Counted from the stretch's first letter, positions 39,212 through 50,236 are shown. The stretch: DNA of 64,000 nt from Molanna angustata (GCA_963576475.1 OY754964.1:50135473-50199472); one strand, 5' to 3'. Made by a program: numbers and translations. Notes: generated from the letters alone by a model not told the origin.

Positions 39212-42181
39212 ATGGCTTTCTCGTATTTGGATAATATAGATTCAATAAAACAAATAAAAACCGAAACGCTTGACTGTGCCTCTAAATGCTCACTCTTGTT
39301 TAACAGGCAATACAACATTAAAATACTCAGCTTGAACATTAGGTCGCTAGAAAAAAACTTTGACAATTTACTGATCTTCTTAACTGACGTTAATACAGAA
39401 TTTGACGTAATAATCCTGACAGAATGTTGGACGACAGACAACACTTTACTCAGAACCATCAATAATTATGAAGCATTCAGGACAGAAATTTCACAAAACA
39501 GGTCGGACGGTGTTGTTGTATATATTAAAAGACAAATAAAAAATTTCACTGTTATTGAATCAAACTTATTACAAGCAAATTGTTTAAAAATAGTTTTAAA
39601 TAATACACTTGCAATACTGGCTATCTACAGATCACCTAGCAACCCATGCATTACAGAATTCTTAAACTCCTTAGAAGAAAACATTCTCAACATCAATATA
39701 TATCAAACTAGCATCATAGCGGGTGACATCAATATCAACACTATTGGTCTCAAACACAAACAATCGCATGAATACGAGTGTCTTATGTCAGCACACGGGT
39801 ATCTTAAAACAATAAACGTAACGACACGGGAATGTAGAGATTCTGATTCATGTTTAGACCACATATTTGTCAAATCAAAACTGAGCATACAGTCTGCCGT
39901 TATTAAATCAACAATCACTGACCATTACAGTACTGTACTAGGACTATACGACAGCACGACAAAACAACAGTCTAAACAACATATAACAAACATTCAACAA
40001 ACTAACTTTGAATTACTAAAAACTGATCTAATCACAGAAAGCTGGATAGACGTAATAAAGGAAAAGCAAACGGATGTAGCTTTATCAAAATTTTTAGACA
40101 TTCTTAACAAACATATTGAAAAAAATACTACCACTCATGTTAAAAAAAGAAACAAATGCATAAAACCTTGGATAACAACGAATATAATAAAGTGCACACA
40201 CAAACGTGACCAACTGCATCAACAAGTAAAAAAACATCCATTTAACCAATCACTATATCAGTATTACAAAAGATACCGTAATATATGCAACAACATAATA
40301 AAAAAGAGAAAGGAAAGATACTACAAACAAAAAATTGATCAAAATAATAACACTAAAACCATATGGAACGTCGTAAAAGAGTTGAATGGTATTGAAAAAC
40401 ATAAAAAGACAAGCATTAACTCATTAACTCATAACAACACTACCATAACCGACACCAAAGAAATAGCAGACAAACTAAACCTACATTTCTCCACAATTGG
40501 TGAAACATTAGCCCGAAAATTATTAAACAACTCACAACAGCAACCACACCAAGACAACATAATAACAAACGGATCCCACCTTCCCAAATTTGAAATCACA
40601 ACCATCTGTTACAAAGATGTAGAAAAAATCATAGACGACCTGAACATTGACTGCTCTCCAGGCCCGGACGGTATTTCCGCTAGAGTAATTAAATCATTCA
40701 AAGAGAGATTATTAAAACCTATAGTTCATATTTTTAACTTAAGCATCACCAACGGTATTTTCCCTTCCCAATTAAAAACTGCTAAAATTACACCCATACA
40801 CAAAGCAGGCAAAAAAGACGATCCAAACAACTACCGACCTATATCCATTTTAAATTTATTATCAAAGCTTCTTGAAAAATGTGTATGCAATCAACTCACC
40901 AATTTCTTAGAAAAACATCAAATATTAGCCAATAACCAGTTTGGATTCAGGAAAAATCGGGGTACGCAAGAAGCAATTCAGGAAGTTGTTGGTTATATTT
41001 CTGATAAACTTGACAATAAGAAAAAATGTTTAGCAATAGTACTAGATTTAACGAAAGCTTTTGACACGGTATCACATGAAAAAATGCTACACAAACTAAA
41101 ACAGACTGGATTATCGGAAACAAGCTACAACTGGTTCAAAACATACCTTACAGACAGAACACAATTTATACAACTTGACAAGACTAAAAGTGACGATCAA
41201 TACATCAAATACGGAGTGCCTCAAGGCAGTACACTAGGACCGGTCTTATTTCTTTTATACATTAACGATTTATGTAAGCTAAAAACGGGGGGAAAAATAA
41301 TTACCTTTGCGGACGATACAATACTACTGTTTCACGCTTCAACATGGGATCTTGTTTTCAAAGGGGCAGATCTGGGTTGCAACATAGTAAAAAGCTGGCT
41401 GGACAACAACTTGCTAACAGTGAATCTTAAAAAAACTTAATATTTGACATTCAGTATCGATAAAAGAGGGCAACCGTCTAGCGATTTAAAACTGATTATG
41501 CATGACTGCCAACACCAAAATTGCAATTGTAACCCCCTCGAAAATACAGATAATGTGAAATACTTAGGAATAATAATAGATAGACACTTAAACTGGAAAC
41601 CACACATTGAATTAATTTCGGGAAAACTTCTAAAACTCATTTATCTATTTAAATCCATTCGCAATATTTTTAAGAAACACCAACTCAAAACTATCTACTA
41701 TGCCCTTGCCCAGTCATTCTTAAGCTATGCGATTCCCAGTTGGGGAGGTACTTACAAAACCACATTAAAAACGGTTATAACGGCGCAAAAAACTTTACTT
41801 CGTGTCATTAATAAAAGACCACTTAGATACTCTTCAGACAGACTATTCAGTGAATTTAATGTACTAGACGTAAGACAGCTTTTTGTTAAGTCAACTCTCA
41901 CTTTCTACATCAAAACTTCAAACCACCAAATGACAACCAGCAACTCACATTCACACAATACTAGGCAAGCACTACTAAACCTTGACGAAATTCCAAAAAC
42001 TAAGACAACACATGGCCAGAAAAACTACGCGTACATAGGTCCAAAAATATTTAACCTCTTCAAAACTGACTTTCCACTATTAAGAACCTACTCACATATC
42101 AAATTGAAAGCCATAGCAAACAACTGGTTAATTACCAAAGGACGAAAAGAAACAGAAGAATTATTTAATATTACTGCTTAG
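39212..42181 (+). pseudogene. LINE ORF2 polyprotein (endonuclease + reverse transcriptase), one in-frame stop
   Basis: This is 989 codons in one frame from ATG 39212 to the stop at 42179-42181, broken by TAA at codon 743 (41438-41440). Residues about 35-245 are an APE-type endonuclease: LNIRSL (N42), TECW (E71), IAGDININ (D172, N174), CLDHIFV (D216, H217) and TDH (D237, H238). This domain nicks the target to prime reverse transcription. Residues about 470-740 are the reverse transcriptase: SPGPDGI 482-488, LDLTKAFD 611-618, GVPQGSTLGP 668-677 and the catalytic FADD 699-702. After the stop the same frame continues with NVKYLGIIIDRHLNW and LSYAIPSWGG-type C-terminal blocks. There is no RNase H and no frameshift. 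The stop falls where relatives usually have a K in a KTKY-like context, so one substitution explains it. The truncated product would keep EN and RT but lose the C-terminal ~246 residues, so activity in cis is doubtful. Confidence 0.92.
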
Positions 42182-42589
42182 ACGACTTATAAAAAAAATC
42201 AAAATTATATTATCATTAGCCCTTTCTACATCAAGCATTTTTTTTTTTTTTTTCTCATACAACACTAAAATATATACATACATACTTGCACATCATTACT
42301 TCAACCTACCACAAAACCTTACAAAAATAACTATCACTATGACGAACTAAAATAATAGAACTGATTTATATAACGCTACTCTGGTACAGGCATAGCCTAG
42401 TAGAGTAGCCTAATCCACAAATTATGTAAAATATATAAACGTATACACTAATGACAAACTTAACTTTTTCTTACTTATAGTATAACTTATAATTTTTATT
42501 AACTACTGTATAAAGTTATATTGTACTTATTGTTATTATTATACTTGTAAAAAGGATTTTAATAAATAAATAAATAAATAAATAACCAC

Positions 42590-43665
42590 TGATAACTTTT
42601 ACTCAACTGTACATAATACATATGACAATATGATTCCAAGAAAAATCATAGACCAATACAATATCCAATATGGTTCCATTCGTCACAAACAAAATTAGAA
42701 AAGGAGAGATTAAAGTATCATAAGAGGTGGAAGCGATCTCACAATCCTTTTGATTATTAAACTTTTGCTCTTCTCCGAAAAAAGATAATCGTCAAAAATT
42801 CATTTCAGTGTTTAATTAACTGTGATCGTATTGCTCAAAGTGTACAGGAATCTGCAGATTTCTTGTCAGACTACTTAGCCTCTGTTTTCAATACTAGTCG
42901 AATTTCTACACTATATTGTAATGAGGAGGTTGCAGGGTGTCAAAGTATATCAAATATACACTTACACATAGCAACAGTATCTAAACACCTAAGTGCAATT
43001 GACATAAGAAAGAGTCAGGGTAGTGATGATTTACCAGGCATTTTCTTGAAGTAGGTACTGTGCCAGCTCCTTAACGATTCCGATTTATCATGTTTTAAAA
43101 GTCACTATCCAACGGTACATTTCCTGTTATATTATAGAAACAGGCATTAGTTACTCATATACCTAAGAGTGGGAACCTGAAAGATATTTCAAATTACTGA
43201 CCAGTTTCCAAATTGCCCATTTTGAGTGAACTGTTGAAGAATATTATGTACGATCAAATTTACTTTGTGGTCAAACTTCGTTTAGATCCTAAACAACATG
43301 GGACATTCTAATAATACAAATTTAAATGTCTTTCTAAAAGAAATTCATGACAACCAGGCAGACTATTCAAAAGCCTTCGATAAAGTAAACCATGTAATTC
43401 TGATAAATAAGCTAAAATTTTTGGGTATTCATCTTCGTAGGTGACTAAAATCATACCTTATTAATTGAAGTCAAATAGGTATGGTGGTCGTCTATCGTCT
43501 GCAACACAGGTGCTATCAGGTGTACCTCAGGGTTCCCATTTGGAGCCTCTTTTATTTAATATTTACATACATGACATTGGATTATGCTTAAGGAACAGTA
43601 ATTATACATTATACGCAGACGATATGAAAATCTATAAAACTGTTCCGATTTATTTTTTTAATTTT
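42590..43665 (+). pseudogene. Older Jockey-like LINE ORF2 fragment, decayed
   Basis: Broken reading frames run from a pre-RT segment (YSTVHNTYDNMIPRK, then KRWKRSHNPFDY) through FLSDYLASVFNTSRIS and SAIDIRKSQGSDDLPGIFLK. Then come RT block A (DYSKAFDKVNH), block B (GVPQGSHLEPLLFNIYIHDI) and block C (LYADDMKIYKTV, about 43608-43650). Several stops and at least two frameshifts or deletions separate the blocks. Homology ends just after the YADD box, where the sequence turns into T-rich DNA. It belongs to a different LINE family from the element at 37150-42586. The younger element's TAAA tail directly abuts it, which is compatible with insertion into this older copy. Confidence 0.85.
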
Positions 43666-44760
43666 AATTTCAATTTTTTTTTATCCTTTTGTAATATTTT
43701 AAACCACAAATGTCAAAATTATTATTCTTATTTTCTAAAAACGATCAATAAATAAGTCAAATTTTTACAATATCTATACTCAGTTACAAATCATTAATAA
43801 GTTGCCATATTTTATAGTGATTTGATTTTGGATAACGCTATACTACATAATATACTTAATTGTAAACTTTATTCTCTATCAAAAGTTGACAACCGCTGAA
43901 TGCGTTTTTAAGGAGCCCATTTTTTTTTGTATCTTCCAACATGAATTAAAAAAAATAATTAACAGAAAATAAGAGAATTTTGAAAAGTTTGACAAAAAAT
44001 AGAATAATAAACAATTGTTTTTTTTTGTGTAAATGTCAAATGAATTGTTTTTTTTTAATCTTCTCTACACTACAGACTATGTTGCTACAGACTATGTTTT
44101 ATTTAAGGAATTAAAAATATAAATAAATGATAAGGTAGTAATTTTATTTCAAATAAGGGCTAAATACTATAGACTCTTTGTGAGAAGAAAATCTATTAAG
44201 GACGATACTAACTTCTCGGGGCAAAAATAATTTTCTTTAAAAAAAACCTTAGGCGGACATTTTAAACCAATTAATTATAATGTACACTATAATGGCTGGT
44301 CTTCTGTTGTCGTTCAGGTTAAATTCTTTTTAATAGCGTCCTCGGAAAAATGTTAAAGGAAATAATTTGTTCAGTGATTTAACGAACACTGTGATGCCGC
44401 GGGCTCAACTTGTCCAGATATCTCTTTCATTTCGGTAATGGCCCGATAAAGGAGTGCTCAGAATGTTTCCGGACTTCCATTTTAATATATTCAACAGACG
44501 CAATGAAGTCTTATTATATCAATTGAGTTAGATAACTAAATATTTAAAAGAGAAATAATTTTACTGTGAGGTAGTAGCCTTGTAATAGTGCTCTTTTCTA
44601 CTATCATCGTTTTCGTGTGTCCTGTAAGAATCGGACAATCGAAAATAACATCTAACATGATGCTCACCGCCAATTCTGAACATTGTCTTTTTTGAAAAGA
44701 AAATATAAAGCGTTCATCTTATTCCTTGACTTCTGATAATAGAAAATGATGTTATTCCTG
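43666..44760. other. AT-rich spacer, nothing recognised
   Basis: About 1.1 kb between two LINE fragments. It has many A/T homopolymers and stops in all frames. The 44380-44720 part is less AT-rich but shows no motif I recognise. Confidence 0.45.
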
Positions 44761-46142
44761 ATAATAGAAAATAAAGGTTTTGATTCATATGCTTATGCTG
44801 ACAATCGCCTCATTGTGAAGTTCTGCACTGCCGAAAACAGGGATAGTCTTGTGAATGATACCGTTGGTTGCATTATAAAAATTGCTGCCTGGATATCGCT
44901 CTACAAGCTGAAATTAAACCCAACGAAAACCGAGTTTATGTGGGTAGTTTCAATGCGACGACAGCATCTCATGGAAAATACTCTGATTAATATCAATGGA
45001 GAAGAACATACACCTTCATATTTCTAGGCGTCCACCTGGACAACAAACTACCGCTGGGCTTGCAAATCTCAAAAACTGATAGCTCTTGTTTATTTCATCT
45101 GAGGCAATTGAAAAGTATCCGCCGGAGCCTACCCGAAAACGGAGCTAAAACGCTTATTAAGCATTTGTGGTGTCACGCCTACACTGAAAAAAATGTCAAT
45201 TTGGTGTAATCTTAAAATATCATGACGTAAGTATAAAATAGGTGCGGTCACCTAAAATAATGAAATAATCATTTAATATTACGCTATCATTGAAATGTGT
45301 AAGATGGAATCGAATTATTTGAGTAAATAACGAAGTATTATGATGCTCATCATCTTAAAAATTGATCACATTTAATAATAATAGTTTCCTTTCTTAAATA
45401 ATAACATCATGGAATATAAAATAGTCCACTGTCCTATAAATTTACGTGATATTCATAAATAAGATTATAATCATAAAAAAACAGTGACGAGTCACCGTAT
45501 TTATAAAAATTTCACAGTTTATTATGAAGAAGTGTCACTGAAAGTACGATGAAGTCCCCTAATTTAGTGTGATAAAATTATGTGAAACTTTTTAAGGTAT
45601 GGAACATTAATTTATACTACAGTCATATTATTTTATGTGAAACATACTAAAATAAGATTACAGAATCGTCTTATTTTTAGAGTAAGCATCAAATATTAAT
45701 ATTAAATCTTACTATTTTGAGTGAATTCTACTATAATACGATAACAGAATCTCATGTAAGAGGAATCATATCATTTTGTGTGCTTTCTACAATAATATGA
45801 TGACAACGCACCATACAATATTTTCATTTGCTCATCGTTCATTCAATCAGTCATTCATTTGTTCGGCATGGTGCAGGGTGGTTGTCGACTCGGTCTCGCA
45901 GTCTCTCTACAAAACTTCAGTGACGGACAGACACAGGCCAGAAGTTAAGATTGTGTTTTATTTTTAGGAGGCGTTTACATTGTGGAAATTCATTTAAAAA
46001 ATATTAAAATAACATGATTCTAGAGTTTTTGTGTTAACAGAGTGGCAATCCATTTTAAATGAATAAATAAATAACTTTTCCGTAACTTTTCCGTAAATAA
46101 CGTAAACGAAACGAAAAACGAAAGTTTCGTTTGGACCTTGAA

Positions 46143-46186
46143 AATACCAAGTCACCTTGGCGAAAACGTTCGGTCGTTAATATAAA
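46143..46186 (+). ncRNA. Stem-loop motif E, possible Penelope-associated hammerhead-like element
   Basis: ACCTTGAAAATACCAAG, then TCAC, then CTTGGCGAAAACGTTCGGTC. It has a CCAAG/CTTGG stem followed by CGAAA. A diverged relative lies at 47856-47900 (GACCTTGATAATGTCG, then CACCTCGGCGAATACATTCGG), and both are followed by a GTGGAAAAATAC/GTGAAATACAC-like string. The first core half deviates from CTGANGA, so ribozyme status is weakly supported. Confidence 0.3.
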
Positions 46187-46225
46187 AAATATTGTGGAAA
46201 AATACAAAGTTTTTTATTTATTCAA

Positions 46226-46410
46226 TTAAAATAACAATATAACTTTGTTTATTTCCACTTTCTTATTTTTATTCCACAACTAGTTTCAAGAACTACCGTT
46301 CTCTTTTTCAGTTTAAACCCACCTGAAGAAGAGAACGGTAGTTCTTGAAACTAGTTGTGGAATAAAAATAAATAAGTGGAAATAAACAAAGTTATATTGT
46401 TATTTTAATA
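46226..46410. repeat. ~85 bp arm palindrome made of Penelope-like terminal sequence
   Basis: The left arm 46226-46311 and right arm 46323-46410 are near-perfect reverse complements around an ~11 bp loop (TTTAAACCCAC). Differences include AAAAAGAG versus AGAAGAG and ATAAGAAAG versus ATAAATAAG. The right arm reads CTGAAGAAGAGAACGG, then GTTCTTGAAACTAG, then TTGTGGAATAAAAATA. That is the same layout as 60973-61030 (CTGAAGA, stem, GAAAC, then AATAAA-type text). It sits inside the DNA transposon interior. The simplest reading is two Penelope-like ends facing each other. Confidence 0.8.
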
Positions 46411-46426
46411 TTTTTTATATGTAATA

Positions 46427-46740
46427 GGACGTCACTGTATATATGAGGAAGTCATCGAAAAATGGTAGGAACAATTAAAGGACGTCACTGTAGATAATAG
46501 AACGTCACCGAAAAATAGTAGGAAATATAATAAGACATCACAAGAGATATGAGGAAGTCATCTATAATAATAGGACGTCACTGTAGATAAGAGAACGTCA
46601 CCGAAAAATAGTAGGAAATATACTAAGACATCACAAGAGATATGAGGAAGTCATCTATAATAATAGGACGTCACTGCAGATAAGAGAACGTCATCGAAAA
46701 ATAGTAGGAAATATAATAAGACGTCATAGGAGATATGGTG
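46427..46740 (+). repeat. ~112 bp tandem repeat with GACGTCACTG motif, about 3 copies
   Basis: Units run AGGACGTCACTGTAGATAA, then GAACGTCACCGAAAAATAGT, AGGAAATATAATAAGACATC, ACAAGAGATATGAGG and AAGTCATCTATAATAAT. Starts lie near 46428 (variant), 46481, 46573 and 46667. GACGTCA repeats 3-4 times as a CRE-like half palindrome. The block belongs to the DNA transposon interior. Confidence 0.8.
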
Positions 46741-47411
46741 AATGTAAACATAAACAGTAGGAAACATAATCATATAATGGATTCTCGTCCTAATAAAATC
46801 AGTGACACGTCATCTTATATGCCGTTATCATCATAAATCGTATTATCATCTTAATTTTGATGATATCACTATGCTCCGTACTTATGGTGAATTCACCATA
46901 CTTTAAGCTGAATTCACGTTATGTATGAATATCAGTTTTCTCAGTGTAGATTACTGTAATGCTATTTATGCGGGTTTGCCAAATTATCAGCTTGATAGAT
47001 TACAAATGGTTTTCAACGCAGCTGCGAGGTTGATATTTGCCGACAAAAGATGTCACATAACACCTCTTCTTAACGAACTGCACTGGTGAAGATGTCCAGA
47101 ACGAGTGGACTATAAGGTATGCCTGATGGTGTTTAAACTTGATGGACTTGGCTCCACACTAAATTCAGGAATTGTGCCAAAGAAATGCTCCACCGGGGAG
47201 GCACCTTACGCTGAGATCGTCTTAATCACAGAGTACCAACTCTTTAAAAGAATTGGACAGAGTCAATAAGGCGGCTTACTATGATCGCGGTTTTAGTGTA
47301 AAAGGGCTTTTAAAATGGAATAAATTGCCCCTTGACATACGTGGAGCTCAGAGCATTGACACCTTCGGTAAACTACTTAAGACTGCCTTGTTTCATAGGG
47401 CCAACAAATAA

Positions 47412-48285
47412 GCTACAGCGCCCTTGGGGAGATCTTGTATCACTAAACGGCGCTTTATAATTTTTAATTATTATTTTTATTATTGGATTAAAAACTGTGG
47501 TTACACTAAATATTCATTTATATTTATTTGTATATAAGTTCAACGCTCATGTGAGCATTTACGAAAATGTGTAAAACAAGAAAAAAACATAAATGTGCAT
47601 TAGCAAAATCATATCAAAAAATAAAATAAAACAACAAAATAAAATAATACAAACAAAAAAATACATAATATAGTCTAGTAAAATTAGTAATAGAGGAAAA
47701 AAAATACTAAAAAATCTCAGAAAGAAATTAAAAAAACAATCAATACTTTTTTAAGTATGTTTCTTCTAAAATTAATTTTAAAAAAACAATGTATTTTTCC
47801 ATAAAATTGAACGTGTTGAATGATTTTTATTTAAATTGGTTTGTCTCATTTTTAGACCTTGATAATGTCGTATCACCTCGGCGAATACATTCGGTCATTG
47901 TAATCGAATTTTGTGAAATACACTTTGTTAAATTTGTACATTAATTTTAAAATGTATTTTCACTCAGTTAACACAATAAACTGTAAAATCATGTTTCTTC
48001 TATTTTATATTATGTGAATAATTACACATTGTCATCTATGTAAGAGACGATGACATTATTTTTATTTTTTATGTCCGGCAACCAAAACCCACCGCAATTG
48101 AGAAGGATTTGAGCCATCATATTATTGTCTATGAGACACATAAATCATTTATAGTCAAAGAAATATTGCTGATGGAACATTTACAGAATTAAATAAACAG
48201 AGAATAAAAATCGATATTTGTTTTTTGTTTAGCGATAAAATGACGAAAAACATTGAAAAAAGAATATAATATATTATTTAATATT
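47412..48285. other. AT-rich spacer with LINE 3' flank and motif F
   Basis: The first ~170 bp probably are the CR1-like 3' UTR (GTTCAACGCTCATGTGAGC at 47539-47557). Then comes A-rich low-complexity DNA (47570-47830) and the relative of motif E at 47856-47900. No gene is seen. Confidence 0.45.
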
Positions 48286-48494
48286 GCTTCTCGGGCAACT
48301 AACAGGTACTATGTCAAATATTAATTTAACACGCACCCAATAACAAGTTGTCTCATTCTGGAGACATACGATATTAATTGCCTCACAGATCCAGACTGAA
48401 AACACAATTAAAAACTGTGTCCCCACCGAGAATCGAACCCAGGACCTTTGGATCAGCAGTCAGATACCCAACCAACTGAGCCACGAAGGTCGAC
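48286..48494 (-). repeat. tRNA-derived SINE, family 1
   Basis: On the minus strand it starts CCTTCGTGGCTCAGTTGG (A-box region, tRNA D-arm) and continues with GGTCCTGGGTTCGATTCTCG (B box GGTTCGATTC). Then comes a tRNA-unrelated body ending ACACGCACCC... complement and CTGTTAGTTGCCCGAGAAG. A second full copy lies at 50964-51172 on the other strand and a 3' part at 51695-51765. The copies share the head and the body, which defines a ~210 bp SINE and not a tRNA gene. Confidence 0.88.
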
Positions 48495-49050
48495 ATATAT
48501 AGTATAAAAAATAAAATAAAATATTGTCCATAGACCCTATCATAGGCTATCATGGGTACCTACTTAGACTCTTGCAATGCAAAGCTTTTCTTGTACATAA
48601 TATCAATGCCAAGCAGATTGTAAGTTAAAAGGCAATGTTGGTACTTCATCAGGGACATATTCAATTTCAATTTGATCAAATAATATTTCATCAAAAAATT
48701 ACGTTGGTATTGGCACATTGAACTATCTACAACATAAATTTTATGTAAATGAGAAGCCAATATACTTTACAGTGTCCAATTTGGAGACTACAAATATTGG
48801 ATTTTTCTCATTTTGGTTTATTCAGTCAGGGTTGTTTTGAATCAATATATAGTATGATCCCTTTTCTGGCGACATTATTAGACTATATAATGGAATAATT
48901 AATTTCAGTATAAATACATTCGACAATTTTGAATACATCTTCAGCCTCACAACAGACCTCCTCCTGAATCAACAGAATTTAGAGTCTCAGGATATAAGAA
49001 TATTCATAATAAAATTATAATAATAATAAATGTAACAATAAAATTACTCT
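48495..49050. other. AT-rich spacer, nothing recognised
   Basis: No clear motif is present. The part from about 48950 may already be decayed Penelope-like sequence, but I could not find a frame. Confidence 0.4.
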
Positions 49051-49464
49051 TCAAACTTTACGTGAGCAACTCTGTAGTTCCTTTTTTAAAAAAAATTGTA
49101 AAGATAAGAAAATTAGACCAGCATTTTATACAGACAATAGTATAAAAAAAACATATTGAATAATTAAACAAAAATAAGTACCTACGTTATACAATAGTGT
49201 CATTAATAAAATCAATTGCCATAAATGTAACATAATTGGCAGAAAAATCAAAACAAGAGTAAAAGAACACATCAACGCAGGACAGGACATTCATTCAGAT
49301 TAACAGGACATTCATTCACCTATGAAGATGTGGAAGTAATTCATAAATACAGAAAAGGGAAGAAAGTAGACAGATTGGAGATAATTGAAATTAATAGAGT
49401 ACCAAAAAAACAAATCCTTAACATACAATACCCGGTAGTGAATTCTCCCCTTCTAAAATTATAA
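49051..49464 (+). pseudogene. Penelope-like element, decayed GIY-YIG C-terminus
   Basis: A weak upstream piece (IRPAFYTDNSIKKTY, about 49110-49155) is followed by NCHKCNIIGRKIKTRVKEHI (49216 onward; compare 'C..C...YIG.T...R..EH'). Then, in another frame, comes HSFTYEDVEVIHKYRKGKKV and RLEIIEINRVPKKQILNIQY, with a stop at TAA 49462-49464. The frame change is at a local ~20 bp duplication (AGGACATTCATTCA at 49284 and 49305). YIG is changed to IIG, so the nuclease is damaged. The 'H.F.......h....KG.k...lE..ei......LN.Q' tail is typical of Penelope GIY-YIG domains. A C-rich tract (49480-49520) and a hammerhead-like motif (49586-49616) follow, as in the layout at 33143-33625. Confidence 0.8.
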
Positions 49465-49585
49465 GCCCCAACTACTGTCACCAACACCCCCCCACCCCCA
49501 CCCCCTTCCATTACCTCCACCTCTTCCACAGTAGTTAAGTAGCTTATTTTCTTTAGTTTTCAAGTTAATAATGAAAGGTTACTGA

Positions 49586-49616
49586 TGATGAGCGCAAGGT
49601 CGAAAGCGCTATTACT
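49586..49616 (+). ncRNA. Hammerhead-ribozyme-like motif downstream of the Penelope-like relic
   Basis: The string CTGATGATGAGCGCAAGGTC is followed directly by GAAAGCGC. CTGATGA and GAAA are the two invariant halves of the hammerhead core. Between them GAGC-GCAA-GGTC makes a short stem with a GNRA-type tetraloop and one G-G mismatch. One extra base (T) sits between CTGATGA and the stem. Hammerhead motifs are known at Penelope-like element ends. Position ~120 bp after the nuclease stop supports the reading, but the extra base and the mismatch leave activity doubtful. Confidence 0.5.
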
Positions 49617-49639
49617 TATTCACAAGTTGTAAAATAGAG

Positions 49640-50106
49640 GTAAGTATTACAAAGTTTGTTATATTTTTGTTTTTTAATAAAATTACATAAATGAAATGGA
49701 TTTTCGTAATTTATAAATATATTATATTTGATCGAAAAACCTAGCAACAACAATCGGAAAATACAGGGTCGATTTAATAATGTATCTATTACAGGGTGTG
49801 GAAGTCCCTAAATCCCATACGTCAAATCTGATTATCAGCAAAATTATATACCAATCTCTGTGTAGGTATACATTGTACATACATGTGTATCTACCATTTA
49901 TTGCGTTGATATCAAATAGGCATTCGTGGTGTCAATTTCCAAATATCTGACGGAATCAACCAACGCAAATGGAATGGACGTTAATATTATTATTTGTTAG
50001 TAATAACACGTCAACAATGACGGAATGTAATGTTATTTGTAATCATGTACACGTTTAATGAAATTAAAAAATAAAACACTTTAAAGTAAAACAATAGGTA
50101 AATGGT
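49640..50106. other. AT-rich spacer, nothing recognised
   Basis: No ORF, SINE or repeat boundary could be supported. Confidence 0.4.
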
Positions 50107-50156
50107 TTGTGTGCGTGCGTACGTGTGCGCGCCCGCACTTGTGTGTGTGCACCCGT

Positions 50157-50227
<71 letters not shown>

Positions 50228-50236
50228 TGTGTGTGT
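50107..50236. repeat. (TG)n microsatellite
   Basis: A TG tract with GTGCGTGCGTACGTGTGCGC at its left end. Confidence 0.95.

Larger units (their letters stand above)
37150..42586 (+). mobile_element. Nearly full-length non-LTR retrotransposon (CR1/Jockey group) with two ORFs
   Basis: The element contains a 5' leader, ORF1 (37855-38991), a 220 nt spacer, ORF2 (39212-42181), a ~375 nt 3' UTR and a TAAA-repeat tail (42560-42584). The order and domain content (PHD/coiled-coil/FP25K-type ORF1, then endonuclease plus reverse transcriptase without RNase H) fit CR1/Jockey-type LINEs. The 3' end is clear. The 5' end is not: 37150 is a placeholder just after the TATA box at 37130. ORF1 is intact and ORF2 carries a single nonsense codon, so this copy is young. 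No target-site duplication could be picked out, because the left end is uncertain. Confidence 0.85.
45182..46946. mobile_element. Non-autonomous TA-inserting DNA transposon (Tc1/mariner-like), with nested insert
   Basis: The element starts CACTGAAAAAAATGTCA and ends with the complementary ATCAGTTTTCTCAGTG. It is flanked by TA at 45180-45181 and 46947-46948. Inside are AT-rich arms full of TCAT/ATGA words (45200-45800 and 46427-46900), a ~112 bp tandem repeat, and an unrelated ~600 bp insert (about 45810-46426) that carries Penelope-like terminal sequence. There is no transposase ORF. A TA duplication and CACTG-type short terminal repeats fit a Tc1/mariner-type non-autonomous element, though PIF/Harbinger is not excluded. 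The insertion in the LINE is exact, as removing it restores the LINE frame locally. Confidence 0.85.
44762..47411 (+). pseudogene. CR1-like LINE ORF2 fragment split by a DNA transposon
   Basis: The left piece (44762-45181) begins inside the RT palm with DSYAYADNRLIVKFCTAENR and LYKLKLNPTKTEFMW. The catalytic YADD is changed to YADN. A frameshift at about 45026 leads to GVHLDNKLP and SCLFHLRQLKSIRRSLPENG. The protein is interrupted at 45182-46946. The right piece resumes with DYCNAIYAGLPNYQLDRLQM, FNAAARLIF, ITPLLNELHW, WNKLPLDIRGAQSIDTFGKL and LKTALFHRANK, with a stop at 47409-47411. Joined across the insertion with one copy of TA, the frame reads AFVVSRLDYCNA, the standard CR1 C-terminal motif. 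The 5' half of ORF2 is missing, and several stops and frameshifts are present. It is inactive. Confidence 0.9.

Noticed and set aside
49341..49529. Gly-rich minus-strand ORF
   Set aside because: Antisense of the Penelope-like fragment and its C-rich tract.
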